A DNA stretch of 64,000 nucleotides, taken from ZC4RG30 sp963777735 (GTDB taxonomy: Bacteria; Pseudomonadota; Gammaproteobacteria; Steroidobacterales; Steroidobacteraceae). Numbering within the stretch: position 1 is the first letter of the stretch; the number at the start of each line of letters is the position of its first letter. Of the stretch, positions 16,954 to 26,412 are shown one piece after another. The translations under genes were made by a program, and so were the position numbers. The notes beneath the pieces are model-generated. The model was not told the origin of the DNA. It searched no databases and saw only the letters and a list, made by a program, of their open reading frames with translations. The stretch is from contig CAVZRQ010000010.1 of the NCBI GenBank assembly GCA_963777735.1, positions 62,001-126,000 on the forward strand, in the 5' to 3' direction.

Positions 16954-17250
16954 TTAAGTTGCCGCTGTTCCGGTCTCGCCGGTGCGGATCCGAATTGCCT
17001 GTTCCAAAGTACCCACCAGAATCTTCCCGTCGCCGGTCCGACCCGTTCGCGAGATGTTGGCAATGGCCTCGAGCACCGGGTCGACGATGGAATCGTCTAC
17101 CGCGATTTCGACCTTCGCACGCGGCCCGTATTCTGCTTCGTACACCTCGGTCACCGTCACGCCCTGTACCCCTAACTGGGCTATGGCGTGCCGCAATTCA
17201 TCCAGCTTGAATGGCCGGACGATCGCAGTGATGATCTTCATGATGTGCAT
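16954..17250 (-). CDS. PII signal-transduction protein (GlnK/GlnB family) with a shortened T-loop
   Basis: This 98-residue protein (95 if started at the internal ATG at 17241, which gives the family N-terminus MKIITAIVRPFKLDEL) is clearly PII: GVTVTEV, TGRTGDGKILV and AIRIRTGE match the nucleotide-binding core, with Lys90, Arg101 and Arg103 equivalents present. The T-loop is about 16 residues shorter than the 112-residue standard. The GFGRQKGH segment, including the Gln39 equivalent used in ATP/2-oxoglutarate binding, is absent. An AEY resembling the Tyr51 region is kept in EVYEAEYGPRAK. Normal AmtB blocking and uridylylation are therefore doubtful. It sits 20 bases upstream of amt, behind a sigma-54 promoter. 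Confidence 0.93.
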   Translation of the reverse strand: MHIMKIITAIVRPFKLDELRHAIAQLGVQGVTVTEVYEAEYGPRAKVEIAVDDSIVDPVLEAIANISRTGRTGDGKILVGTLEQAIRIRTGETGTAAT

Positions 17251-17338
17251 GTCGCAGAGTGGCGAGCCTTGTTGGAATCCATTGCTTTACGGTCTTGCGA
17301 AACGCGTGAACCAACCGGTCCGGCGCCCAAGTGTGTAG

Positions 17339-17354
17339 TGCAGAATCCGTGCCA
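17339..17354 (-). promoter_or_regulatory. Sigma-54 promoter of the PII-amt operon
   Basis: On the minus strand the sequence TGGCACGGATTCTGCA matches TGGCAC-N5-TTGCA, with the invariant GG and GC exactly ten bases apart. It lies 89 bases upstream of the PII start, with a predicted transcript start near 17328. Together with the NtrC-like sites upstream this indicates induction under nitrogen limitation. Confidence 0.85.
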
Positions 17355-17423
17355 CAGGTCGGTGCGGGCCATGACGCCCTCAATGGGCGCAGCAGGTCAC
17401 GGAAGCGCACAGTTGTGGACGTC

Positions 17424-17453
17424 TGCACGAACTTGGTGCACTACTTTGGTGCG
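17424..17453 (-). promoter_or_regulatory. Two overlapping NtrC-like binding sites
   Basis: TGCACG-AACTT-GGTGCA at 17424-17440 matches the NtrC consensus TGCACC-N5-GGTGCA at 11 of 12 fixed positions. TGCACT-ACTTT-GGTGCG overlaps it at 17437-17453 with a weaker fit. Centres are about 104 and 117 bases upstream of the predicted sigma-54 start, suitable for an enhancer. They also lie just before the divergent ubiK start at 17465, so NtrC could affect ubiK. Confidence 0.75.
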
Positions 17454-17464
17454 GAGGGCAGCTC

Positions 17465-17710
17465 ATGAGTGAAAAGTTGGATGTCGAAGGCCTGGTCAGG
17501 CGGCTGACCGAGGATCTGCCGGCCTCCGTGCAGGCTTTTCGCAGCGATATCGAGGCGCATGCCGGCCGCGTGCTGCGCGATGCCACGCGCAAGCTTGATC
17601 TGGTTTCGCGCGAGGAATTCGATGCCCAGTCGCGGGTGCTGGAGCGCAGCCGGGCGCTGATCACCGCACTCGAGGCGCGTGTGGCCGCACTGGAAGAGAA
17701 ACCGCGCTAA
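17465..17710 (+). CDS. ubiK: UbiK, ubiquinone biosynthesis accessory factor (BMFP family)
   Basis: This 81-residue protein matches the BMFP/YqiC family: an N-terminal amphipathic helix (LVRRLTEDLPASVQAFRSDIE) and a C-terminal coiled coil (REEFDAQSRVLERSRALITALEARVAALE). UbiK forms a complex with UbiJ, encoded at 6736-7335, and helps the Ubi hydroxylase assembly under oxic conditions. The ATG at 17465 has GGAGGGCAGC just upstream. It is followed after 42 bases by comM on the same strand and is divergent from the PII-amt operon. Confidence 0.9.
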   Translation: MSEKLDVEGLVRRLTEDLPASVQAFRSDIEAHAGRVLRDATRKLDLVSREEFDAQSRVLERSRALITALEARVAALEEKPR

Positions 17711-17752
17711 CAGGGCAGATAGCCGCGTAGCCCGCGCGGGCTGCGGGCGCCC

Positions 17753-19302
<1,550 letters not shown>

Positions 19303-19306
<4 letters not shown>

Positions 19307-19818
19307 AGCGCCACCATGTGATCAACGGCAGCGGTGATCAGCTCGTCGCTGAGATCACTGCGACCGCCCTTCGGCAGCATGATGCCTTCGCCCGGGCCAT
19401 CGAAGCCCTTGAGGGCGTGCTCATGCAGCTTGGCTTTGCCCTGCGCGATGCGCGGCGCCCAGGCCCCGCGATCGCCCGCTTTCGGGGCGCCGGCGATGCC
19501 GAGGCCATGGCAGGCCTTGCAGGCGACTTCGTAAACTTCGCTGCCACTCTTGAGCTCGACCGCCACGGCCGCCGTGGTGCCCGTTGAGACCGGCGTAATG
19601 GCCAACGCGCTGTTATCCTGACCGGCAACAGCAATCCGGGCGGGAAGACCGATACGATCTTCCACGCTTTCCTGGAGCATGGGGTCTTTCAGGACACTGG
19701 CGTTCTGCTCGTGCTTGCCAACATAGCGAGCCAGCGCGAACACGAGGATGGCGAAGGCCACCAGAAGGCCCAGGACGACGCTGAATATGTTGAAAAAATG
19801 GGTGTCTTGCTTGCTCAC
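19303..19818 (-). CDS. Membrane-anchored cytochrome c5-like protein
   Basis: This 171-residue protein has an uncleaved N-terminal transmembrane anchor (IFSVVLGLLVAFAILVFALA), a linker of about 60 residues and one heme c motif, CKACH at C100-H104, preceded by SGSEVYEVA as in class I cytochrome c5. A Met in GIMLPKGG is the likely sixth heme ligand. It would carry electrons at the periplasmic face of the inner membrane. The gene is convergent with comM, overlapping by 4 bases, and divergent from the DUF1592 operon across about 100 bases. Confidence 0.9.
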
Positions 19819-19921
19819 GTTGGGGGATCTCGGTCAGATGGCTTGGAAACAGCCTCGAATTATAGCCCGGAAGGCCCGCTCCTGTGGTTCCGCGGGAACC
19901 GATGCCGTGCCTGTTGATCAA

Positions 19922-22354
19922 ATGGATATGCGAAACGCCATGAAACCCTTGTTTTTGATGGTCGCCCTCGCGGCGGCCGCTCCCGCGTCTGCCCAGAGTC
20001 TCGCCGGCCCCGCCGGCCGGGAAGCTACCCGCTGGGGGATGCTCGATACCTACTGCAGCGAATGCCACAACGCCACCGACTGGGCAGGCGGGGTCGCCTA
20101 CGACACCCTGACCCCGGCCGACGTGACCAAAGAAATCGATGTCTTCGAGCACACCGTCCGGAAGTTGCGCGGGCACCTGATGCCACCGCCGGGCAGCAAG
20201 CAGCCCACCCAGGCCGAGAAGGACGACATGGTCGGCTGGCTCGAGACGCGCCTGGATGCCAACAAGGAAACCCCGCGCGCGCAGTACGTCACCGCGCAGC
20301 GTCTGAACCGCACCGAATACGCGAACGCCGTCCGCACGCTGCTCGGTGTCGAAGTGAAGGTGAACGACCTCCTGCCGCCCGAAGTCGAGATGGAAGGTTT
20401 CGACAACATCGCGGCCTCGCTGACGGTGTCGCCCGCTTTCCTCGACCAGTACATCAATGCGGCGCGTTACGTCTCCGCGCGCGCGGTGGGCAGCGCCTCG
20501 CCGAAAATGGGCAAGGCCACCTACGGCAACCAGAGCGGTGGCGTCATGCCACTGGGCAGCCGCGGTGGAGTCCGGTTCAAGCATTTCTTTCCGGCCGACG
20601 GTGAATACAAGTTCAGCGTGGTCAACGACATGACGGGCAGCAGCGCGCTGCCCAATCCCTCGCTGTTTCCGCAGACGGTCGTGATGTTCCTCGACGGCAA
20701 GGAAGTGTTCCGTGGCACCTTCGGTGGCAAGGAAGACCTTGGTCTCGCCGATCGTGAAGGCGTTTCCGGTGGCGCCAAGGTGATGGCGCGCTTCCGCAGC
20801 ATTCCCGTGAAGGTGCCTTTCGGCGTGCACGAAATCGTCTTCACCACCATGGAACGCGCGCAGGTGCTGTCCGACACCACCACCGGCGGTGGTGGACCGG
20901 CGGATGGCCCTGGCGGTGCCGGGGCGCCGGCCGGCGGCCGGGGCGGTGGCGGCGGGCCATCTACGGTCGAAGTCTCGGGCCCCTATGGGCCCACAACCTT
21001 CAGCGCCGGTTCGACCCGCGACCGCATCTTCGTTTGCGATGCAAAGACGGAAGCAGAAGAGAAGCCCTGCGCCGAAAAGATCGCGCGGCATCTGGCCACG
21101 CAGGCGTATCGCCGCCCGGCCACCGACGCCGATGTGGCGCGACTGATGGGTTTCTATGCCTCCGGTCGCAAGGACATCGGAAATTTCAACGGTGGCGTGC
21201 AGGAAATCGTCATGGCGGTGATTTCCAGCCCCGATTTCCTTTACCGCACCATCCAGCCACGGAAAGACATGACGAAGCCGCAGCCGCTCACCGCGCTGGA
21301 ACTCGCTTCGCGACTGTCGTTCTTCCTCTGGAGTGATCTGCCCGATGCGGAGCTGCGGCAGGTTGCCATCAGCGGCAAGCTCACTGACCCTGCCGTCTAC
21401 GAGAAGCAGGTCCTGCGCATGCTGGCCGACAAACGTGCTTCGGCAATGGTCACGAGCTTTGCCATGCGCTGGCTCAATGTCGACGATCTGGAATCGCTGG
21501 TGCCTGATCCGGAGCTCTTCCGCGGCTTCACTCCGGCGCTGCGCGATGATTTCTCCACCGAGATGCAGATGTTCCTTTCCGAAGTGCTGCTCGAGAACAA
21601 GAGCGTGCTGGAGTTGCTCTCGGCCGATTACACCTATGTGAACAGGCGGCTGGCGGATCACTACGGCATTCGCGGCCTGCCAGGCACCTCCTTCCGTCGC
21701 GTGCAGCTGACCGATGCCAACCGTTTCGGGTTGCTCGGCAAGGGCGCGGTGTTGCTGCGCACTTCCTACCCCGATCGCACTTCGCCCGTGCTGCGCGGTG
21801 CCTGGGTGCTCGAGAAGCTGCTGAACACGATGACGAGCCCGCCGCCCCCGGGCGTGGAGACCGATCTCAACGCGAAGGCAGGCGCCATGCCCACCACATT
21901 GCGTGGCCGGCTGGAGGTGCATCGCAGCGCCAAGAGCTGCAACCAGTGCCATGGTGTGATCGATCCCATCGGTCTTGCGATGGAGAGCTTCGATGCGGTC
22001 GGCGCATTTCGCACGCGGGACAACGGCATTGCCGTGGACCCGAGCACCGTGATGCCCAATGGCGTAGCCATCAGCGGCATGGCGGCGCTGCACGACTGGA
22101 TGCTGGCCCGGCCGGATCAGTTCGTGCAGACCGTGGTGCAGAAGCTGCTGATGTATGGCACCGGCCGCGAGGTGGAGGCCGACGACATGCCGCAGGTGCG
22201 CCAGATCGTGCGCAACGTGAAGCCCGGCGGCTACCGATTCTTCGATCTCGTGATGGGTGTCGTGAAGTCCGATGCATTCCGCCTGCAGGGCCTGCCGCAT
22301 GTGGAAGAAGGCGTGAAATCCAGCAACACCGTAGCGGCCGCCGCCGCACGCTGA
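19922..22354 (+). CDS. Exported DUF1592/DUF1588-type cytochrome-domain protein
   Basis: This 810-residue protein has a signal peptide (MKPLFLMVALAAAAPASAQS), a heme-binding YCSECH motif near residue 42 and then the planctomycete-type chain of domains: DUF1587 (RLNRTEYANAVRTLLGVEV), DUF1592 (LTALELASRLSFFLWSDLPDAEL), DUF1588 (TSPVLRGAWVLEKLL) with a second CXXCH in SCNQCHG, and DUF1585 at the end. A Gly/Pro/Ala-rich stretch (about residues 320-342) splits the middle. The family is thought to be periplasmic redox or hydrolytic; no reaction is established. ATG at 19922 was chosen because it gives the signal peptide; 19928 is also possible. It is first in a four-gene operon. Confidence 0.9.
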   Translation: MDMRNAMKPLFLMVALAAAAPASAQSLAGPAGREATRWGMLDTYCSECHNATDWAGGVAYDTLTPADVTKEIDVFEHTVRKLRGHLMPPPGSKQPTQAEKDDMVGWLETRLDANKETPRAQYVTAQRLNRTEYANAVRTLLGVEVKVNDLLPPEVEMEGFDNIAASLTVSPAFLDQYINAARYVSARAVGSASPKMGKATYGNQSGGVMPLGSRGGVRFKHFFPADGEYKFSVVNDMTGSSALPNPSLFPQTVVMFLDGKEVFRGTFGGKEDLGLADREGVSGGAKVMARFRSIPVKVPFGVHEIVFTTMERAQVLSDTTTGGGGPADGPGGAGAPAGGRGGGGGPSTVEVSGPYGPTTFSAGSTRDRIFVCDAKTEAEEKPCAEKIARHLATQAYRRPATDADVARLMGFYASGRKDIGNFNGGVQEIVMAVISSPDFLYRTIQPRKDMTKPQPLTALELASRLSFFLWSDLPDAELRQVAISGKLTDPAVYEKQVLRMLADKRASAMVTSFAMRWLNVDDLESLVPDPELFRGFTPALRDDFSTEMQMFLSEVLLENKSVLELLSADYTYVNRRLADHYGIRGLPGTSFRRVQLTDANRFGLLGKGAVLLRTSYPDRTSPVLRGAWVLEKLLNTMTSPPPPGVETDLNAKAGAMPTTLRGRLEVHRSAKSCNQCHGVIDPIGLAMESFDAVGAFRTRDNGIAVDPSTVMPNGVAISGMAALHDWMLARPDQFVQTVVQKLLMYGTGREVEADDMPQVRQIVRNVKPGGYRFFDLVMGVVKSDAFRLQGLPHVEEGVKSSNTVAAAAAR

Positions 22355-22372
22355 AGTTACAAGGGAATCCCC

Positions 22373-23707
22373 ATGTTCATTACCAAGAAACATCTTTCCC
22401 GGCGCACCACCCTCAAGGGTCTGGGCATCTCGCTGGGTCTGCCCCTGCTGGATGCGATGATCCCCGCGGCCACCGCGCTGGCCGCGACCGCAGCGGTGCC
22501 GAAGACGCGGGTGGGATTTTTCTACCTCCCGCACGGCGCGATCATGGACAACACGCCGCTGGGCAAGGAAGTCGATGCGTGGACGCCAAGTGGCGAAGGC
22601 GCGGACTTCAAGCTCAACAAGATCATGCAGCCGCTCGACAAGTACAAGCAGCAGCTGCTGTCGATCGCGAACCTCGAGAATGCAGCCAGTGCGGGCTCGG
22701 TGCACACCATCAATCCGGCCACCTGGCTTTCGGCAGTGCGGCCGGACAGCAGCCAGGCCGGCGCGCACATGGCCACCACACTCGATCAGCTGATTGCCTC
22801 CAAGCTGGGTCAGGAAACCGCGCTGCCTTCCCTGGAGCTCTCATCCGAAACCACCATCCAGTCCGCCTCCGGTGGCGGTTACTACAGCACCACGCTTTCC
22901 TTCCGTGACGATCACACGCCACTGCCGATGGAATACAACCCGCGCAAGGTGTTCCTGCAGTTGTTCGGTGAAGGTGATACGGATGCGGAGCGCGCGCTCA
23001 TCTCGCGCCAGACCAGCAGCATCCTCGACCTGATCAGCGATCGCACCACGGCGCTGCGCAACCAGGTGGGTGCTGCCGACAAACGCGTGATGGAGAGTTA
23101 CCTCGAAACCATCCGCGAGATCGAGCGACGTCTGGAGAAGGCGAAGGCCCGTGATCTCTCCGCCATCAATCTGCCGGACGCGCCGGCGGGCGAGCTCGAG
23201 AACTTCGGCGAGCAGGTCAACATGATGTTCGACCTCATCGCGCTTTCGTACCAGGCCAACCTGACGCGGGTGGCCACGTACATGATGGTGGCCGAGGGCA
23301 CGGCCCGGGCGTACAACCATCTCGGCATCCCGGGTGGCTTCCATGCCGTTTCGCACCACGCCAACATGCCGGATCGCCTGAAGGAACTGACCACCATCCA
23401 GACCTGGCACATGCAGCAGTTCGCGAAATTCATCGACCGGATCGCCGCAACGCCGGATGGCGATGGCACGCTGCTCGATCACTCGCTGTTCATGTATGGC
23501 TCGAACATGAGCAACAGCGACCGGCACAACAATTATCCGCTGCCGATCATTCTCGTGGGCGGTGCCAACGGCAAGCTCAAGGGTGGCAAGCACATCGTGC
23601 CGGCCGAGCGTACACCCGTGGCAAATCTCCATCTCACGGTGCTGAACAAGCTCGGGATCGAGCAGGAAAAGTTCAGCAACAGCACTGGCGTTCTCGCGGG
23701 AGTATAG
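22373..23707 (+). CDS. Tat-exported DUF1552 family protein
   Basis: This 444-residue protein has a twin-arginine signal peptide (HLSRRTTLKGLGISLGLPLLDAM) followed by VPKTRVGFFYLPHGAIMD, typical of DUF1552. Its usual partner is a DUF1592/1588/1585 protein, encoded here 18 bases upstream. The C-terminal part (LDHSLFMYGSNMSNSDRHNNYPLPIILVGG) resembles the sulfatase-like DUF1501 fold and suggests an alkaline-phosphatase-type core, though no complete metal site can be asserted from sequence. Tat export implies folding, possibly with a cofactor, before secretion. Function is unknown. Confidence 0.92.
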   Translation: MFITKKHLSRRTTLKGLGISLGLPLLDAMIPAATALAATAAVPKTRVGFFYLPHGAIMDNTPLGKEVDAWTPSGEGADFKLNKIMQPLDKYKQQLLSIANLENAASAGSVHTINPATWLSAVRPDSSQAGAHMATTLDQLIASKLGQETALPSLELSSETTIQSASGGGYYSTTLSFRDDHTPLPMEYNPRKVFLQLFGEGDTDAERALISRQTSSILDLISDRTTALRNQVGAADKRVMESYLETIREIERRLEKAKARDLSAINLPDAPAGELENFGEQVNMMFDLIALSYQANLTRVATYMMVAEGTARAYNHLGIPGGFHAVSHHANMPDRLKELTTIQTWHMQQFAKFIDRIAATPDGDGTLLDHSLFMYGSNMSNSDRHNNYPLPIILVGGANGKLKGGKHIVPAERTPVANLHLTVLNKLGIEQEKFSNSTGVLAGV

Positions 23708-23709
23708 GT

Positions 23710-24645
23710 TTGACTCATTTCCACACCAGACGATCGGTGCTGGGTGCCGGCCTTTGTGTCGCGGCCGGCATCGCTTTGCCCGCCCGGGTGTTTGCGGCAG
23801 GCAGCGCCGTGGCAACGGTGACGAAGCTCAATGACCGGCTGCTGCTGATCAGCGGCCTGGGCGGCAACCTCGTCGCGCTGCGCGGCGATGAAGGGCTGCT
23901 GCTCGTCGATTCCGGCGCGCCGGGCACCACGGACCTGCTGGTCGCCGAACTCGCGAAGTTCGCGCGTGGCGCCAAGGTGCACACCGTCATCAACACCCAC
24001 TGGCATGCCGACCTCAGCGGCGGCAATGACGTGTTCGGTGCGGCGGGCGCGAAGCTCATCGCCCATGCCAAGGCCGCGCAGCGCATGGCCGCCGATCAGT
24101 TCGTGCCCGCGGAAGATCGCTACATCAAGGCGCGCAGCAAGGTGGCCGTGCCCAAAGAGGTTTTCTACTACGGCAGCAAGCCGCTGCAGTTCGGCAAGGA
24201 ACGCATCGAGTACGGCTATCTGCAGCAGCCGCACACCGATGGCGACATCTACGTGTACCTGCGCGATTCCAATGTGCTGCTCGCCGGCGATGCCGTGTCG
24301 CCACAGGTGGATCCGGAGCTGGCCTGGTATGAAGGTGGCTGGCTGGGCGGCCGCGTGGATGCGCAGACGAAGCTGCTGACCATCGGCAATGCCCAGACGC
24401 GCATCATTGCGTCCACTGGCAGCGTGATCTCGCGCGCCGAGGTCAAGACCGAGCGCGATGCCACGGCCACGGCCTTCGAGCGCGTGTCGGAAGCAGTCCG
24501 CAAGGGCTGGACCACCGAGGACATGCAGAAGGGCAAATTGCTTGATGGCCTGCCGCGCACCTGGGCTGATCCGGACAAATTCCTGTACGCCGCGCACAAG
24601 GGCATGTGGGCGCATCACAACAAGCTTTCGCACTCGATCGTCTAA
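23710..24645 (+). CDS. Tat-exported metallo-beta-lactamase-fold hydrolase
   Basis: This 311-residue protein carries a twin-arginine signal (TRRSVLGAGLCVAAGIALPARVFA) and then a metallo-beta-lactamase fold. The metal site THWHAD (H97, H99, D101) is clear, with downstream ligands in LQQPHTDGD and LLAGDA. The closest general group is quinoprotein-relay SoxH or glyoxalase-like exported hydrolases; the substrate is unknown. I chose TTG at 23710, two bases after the DUF1552 stop, because later starts would remove the twin-arginine motif. It is third in the operon with DUF1592, DUF1552 and ankyrin proteins. Confidence 0.87.
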   Translation: MTHFHTRRSVLGAGLCVAAGIALPARVFAAGSAVATVTKLNDRLLLISGLGGNLVALRGDEGLLLVDSGAPGTTDLLVAELAKFARGAKVHTVINTHWHADLSGGNDVFGAAGAKLIAHAKAAQRMAADQFVPAEDRYIKARSKVAVPKEVFYYGSKPLQFGKERIEYGYLQQPHTDGDIYVYLRDSNVLLAGDAVSPQVDPELAWYEGGWLGGRVDAQTKLLTIGNAQTRIIASTGSVISRAEVKTERDATATAFERVSEAVRKGWTTEDMQKGKLLDGLPRTWADPDKFLYAAHKGMWAHHNKLSHSIV

Positions 24646-24650
24646 CCATC

Positions 24651-26390
24651 ATGCGTACTTCAAGAATCCTGCTGATCGCCACTGCTGCGCTGTTGCCCAT
24701 GGTGGCTTCGGCCGCGGACCTCGCCAATCTCATCCGCGATGCCAATCGCAAGGAATCCCTGGCTGCCATTCGTGCAGGCGCGGATGTGAACGCTCCGCAG
24801 CCGGATGGCACAACGCCACTGATGTGGGCCGTCAGTCGTCAGGACACCGAACAAGACAAGCAGATCGTGCAGGAGCTGCTGCAGCGGGGTGCAAAGCCCA
24901 ATGCGCGCAATGTGCTGGGCGCGACGGTGCTCACCGAAGCCATCAACGCCAATGATCCGGGGTTGATCCAGCAGTTGCTGCAGGCCGGTGCTGATCCGAA
25001 CCAGGGCAACGATGACGACGAGGCACCGCTGATGCTGGCCGCGCGGCTGGGCTCTCTGCCCATGGTCGAGGCGCTGGTGAAGGCGGGTGCCAAGGTCAAC
25101 ACGCGCGAGAAGTACCGCGGCCAGTCGGCGCTGATGTGGGCGGTTGGAACCAATACTCCCGGTGCCGCCGCCGTGACGGAATTCCTGATCAAGCAGGGCG
25201 CGGAAGTGGACTTCCGCTCGGCCGTTCACGACTGGGGCAACCAGATCACCGGCGAACCGCGCTCACAGTATCGCCCGACGGGAGGCCTGACGCCGCTGCT
25301 GTATGCCACGCGTTCGGGCTGCGTCGACTGCGCGCGTTTGCTGCTGAAGGCCGGTGCGAGTATCGAGCGGCCGACGCCGGAAGGCATTTCGCCGCTCATG
25401 AACGCGATCGACAACGGCAACTACGCGCTGGCCAACTTCCTGCTGGATCAGGGTGCCAGTCCGCATCTTCAGGATTGGTGGGGACGCACGGCGCTGTATA
25501 TCGCCATCGACATGCATAGCCGCGGCGGCATGATTGGTGGCGGCGGTCCCGGTGGTGGTGGCGGCGGACGTGGCGGTGCACGCGGAGCGGGCGCCGGTCC
25601 TGGTCCGGGTGCCGGCCCCGGTGCGTTGCCCCGCGGCGGGCCTGCTGCCGGCCCCCCCGGCTCGACGCAGAACACTTCCATGCAGATCGCGCAGCGGCTG
25701 CTGGAAATGGGTGTGGATCCGAACACCCAGCTGAACATGCACCGGCCCTTTCTCGGCCGCTTCGTCGATGATCTGCTGAACTCCGGCTGCACGCCGCTGT
25801 TGCGCGCTGCGGTTGGCGCGGATCGTGAGGCGGTGGAGCTGCTGCTCAAGCACGGCGCCATCGTGGATCTTCCCAACGTGATGGGCGTTACGCCATTCAT
25901 GGCTGCAGCCGGCATGGGCTGGGGCGGAGTGGGTGGTTCTGGCCCTGGGCAGAGTCCGGTTGTTTCCAGAAGGCCGGCGCTCGAATCCGAAACGCTCGAA
26001 GTGATGCGAATCCTGCTCAAGGCGGGTGCCGACATCAACGCGCGCATCACCGACACCAGCAGCTATACGGCCAAGATCGCGCGCCCGAGTTCGATGAGCG
26101 AGCGGCAGGGACAGACGGCGATCTTCGCCGCGGTGGGCGCCGGCACGGTCAACGAGACCAATCCGCCGCGCAACTGGTTGAAGGTCACGCAGTTCCTCAT
26201 CGACAACGGCGCGAAGCTCGACATCAAGGATGCGCGCGGCGTCGACCTGCTCGAATGCATGAAGGGTTTGGCATCGGGCGAACAGGTTGCCCGCTGTGGG
26301 GGACGCGACAGCCCCAGCACGCCGGAAATGGTCAACCTGATCCGCACCGCAATGGGCCTGCCTCAGGAAACCCCCGCCAAGGGGCCCTGA
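24651..26390 (+). CDS. Exported ankyrin-repeat protein with Gly/Ala/Pro linker
   Basis: This 579-residue protein has a Sec signal peptide (ILLIATAALLPMVASAAD) and about ten ankyrin repeats in two blocks, for example GADVNAPQPDGTTPLMWAV, GADPNQGNDDDEAPLMLAA and GAIVDLPNVMGVTPFMAAA. The blocks are separated by a low-complexity stretch (about residues 300-345) rich in Gly, Ala, Pro and Arg. A second Gly-rich interruption lies near residue 425. Ankyrin repeats bind proteins, so it may scaffold the other three exported products. It starts 5 bases after the metallo-beta-lactamase gene and ends the operon. Confidence 0.92.
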   Translation: MRTSRILLIATAALLPMVASAADLANLIRDANRKESLAAIRAGADVNAPQPDGTTPLMWAVSRQDTEQDKQIVQELLQRGAKPNARNVLGATVLTEAINANDPGLIQQLLQAGADPNQGNDDDEAPLMLAARLGSLPMVEALVKAGAKVNTREKYRGQSALMWAVGTNTPGAAAVTEFLIKQGAEVDFRSAVHDWGNQITGEPRSQYRPTGGLTPLLYATRSGCVDCARLLLKAGASIERPTPEGISPLMNAIDNGNYALANFLLDQGASPHLQDWWGRTALYIAIDMHSRGGMIGGGGPGGGGGGRGGARGAGAGPGPGAGPGALPRGGPAAGPPGSTQNTSMQIAQRLLEMGVDPNTQLNMHRPFLGRFVDDLLNSGCTPLLRAAVGADREAVELLLKHGAIVDLPNVMGVTPFMAAAGMGWGGVGGSGPGQSPVVSRRPALESETLEVMRILLKAGADINARITDTSSYTAKIARPSSMSERQGQTAIFAAVGAGTVNETNPPRNWLKVTQFLIDNGAKLDIKDARGVDLLECMKGLASGEQVARCGGRDSPSTPEMVNLIRTAMGLPQETPAKGP

Positions 26391-26412
26391 GGCTCGACCC
26401 GATCAACGGCAG

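Noticed and set aside
15494..16957. A 487-residue plus-strand frame opposite amt
   Set aside because: Composition is Asp/His/Arg-rich with no motif; amt on the other strand is unambiguous.
19613..22768. A 1051-residue open frame on the minus strand opposite the DUF1592 gene
   Set aside because: It has His/Arg-rich shadow composition, no domains, and lies opposite a gene with clear family motifs and a signal peptide.
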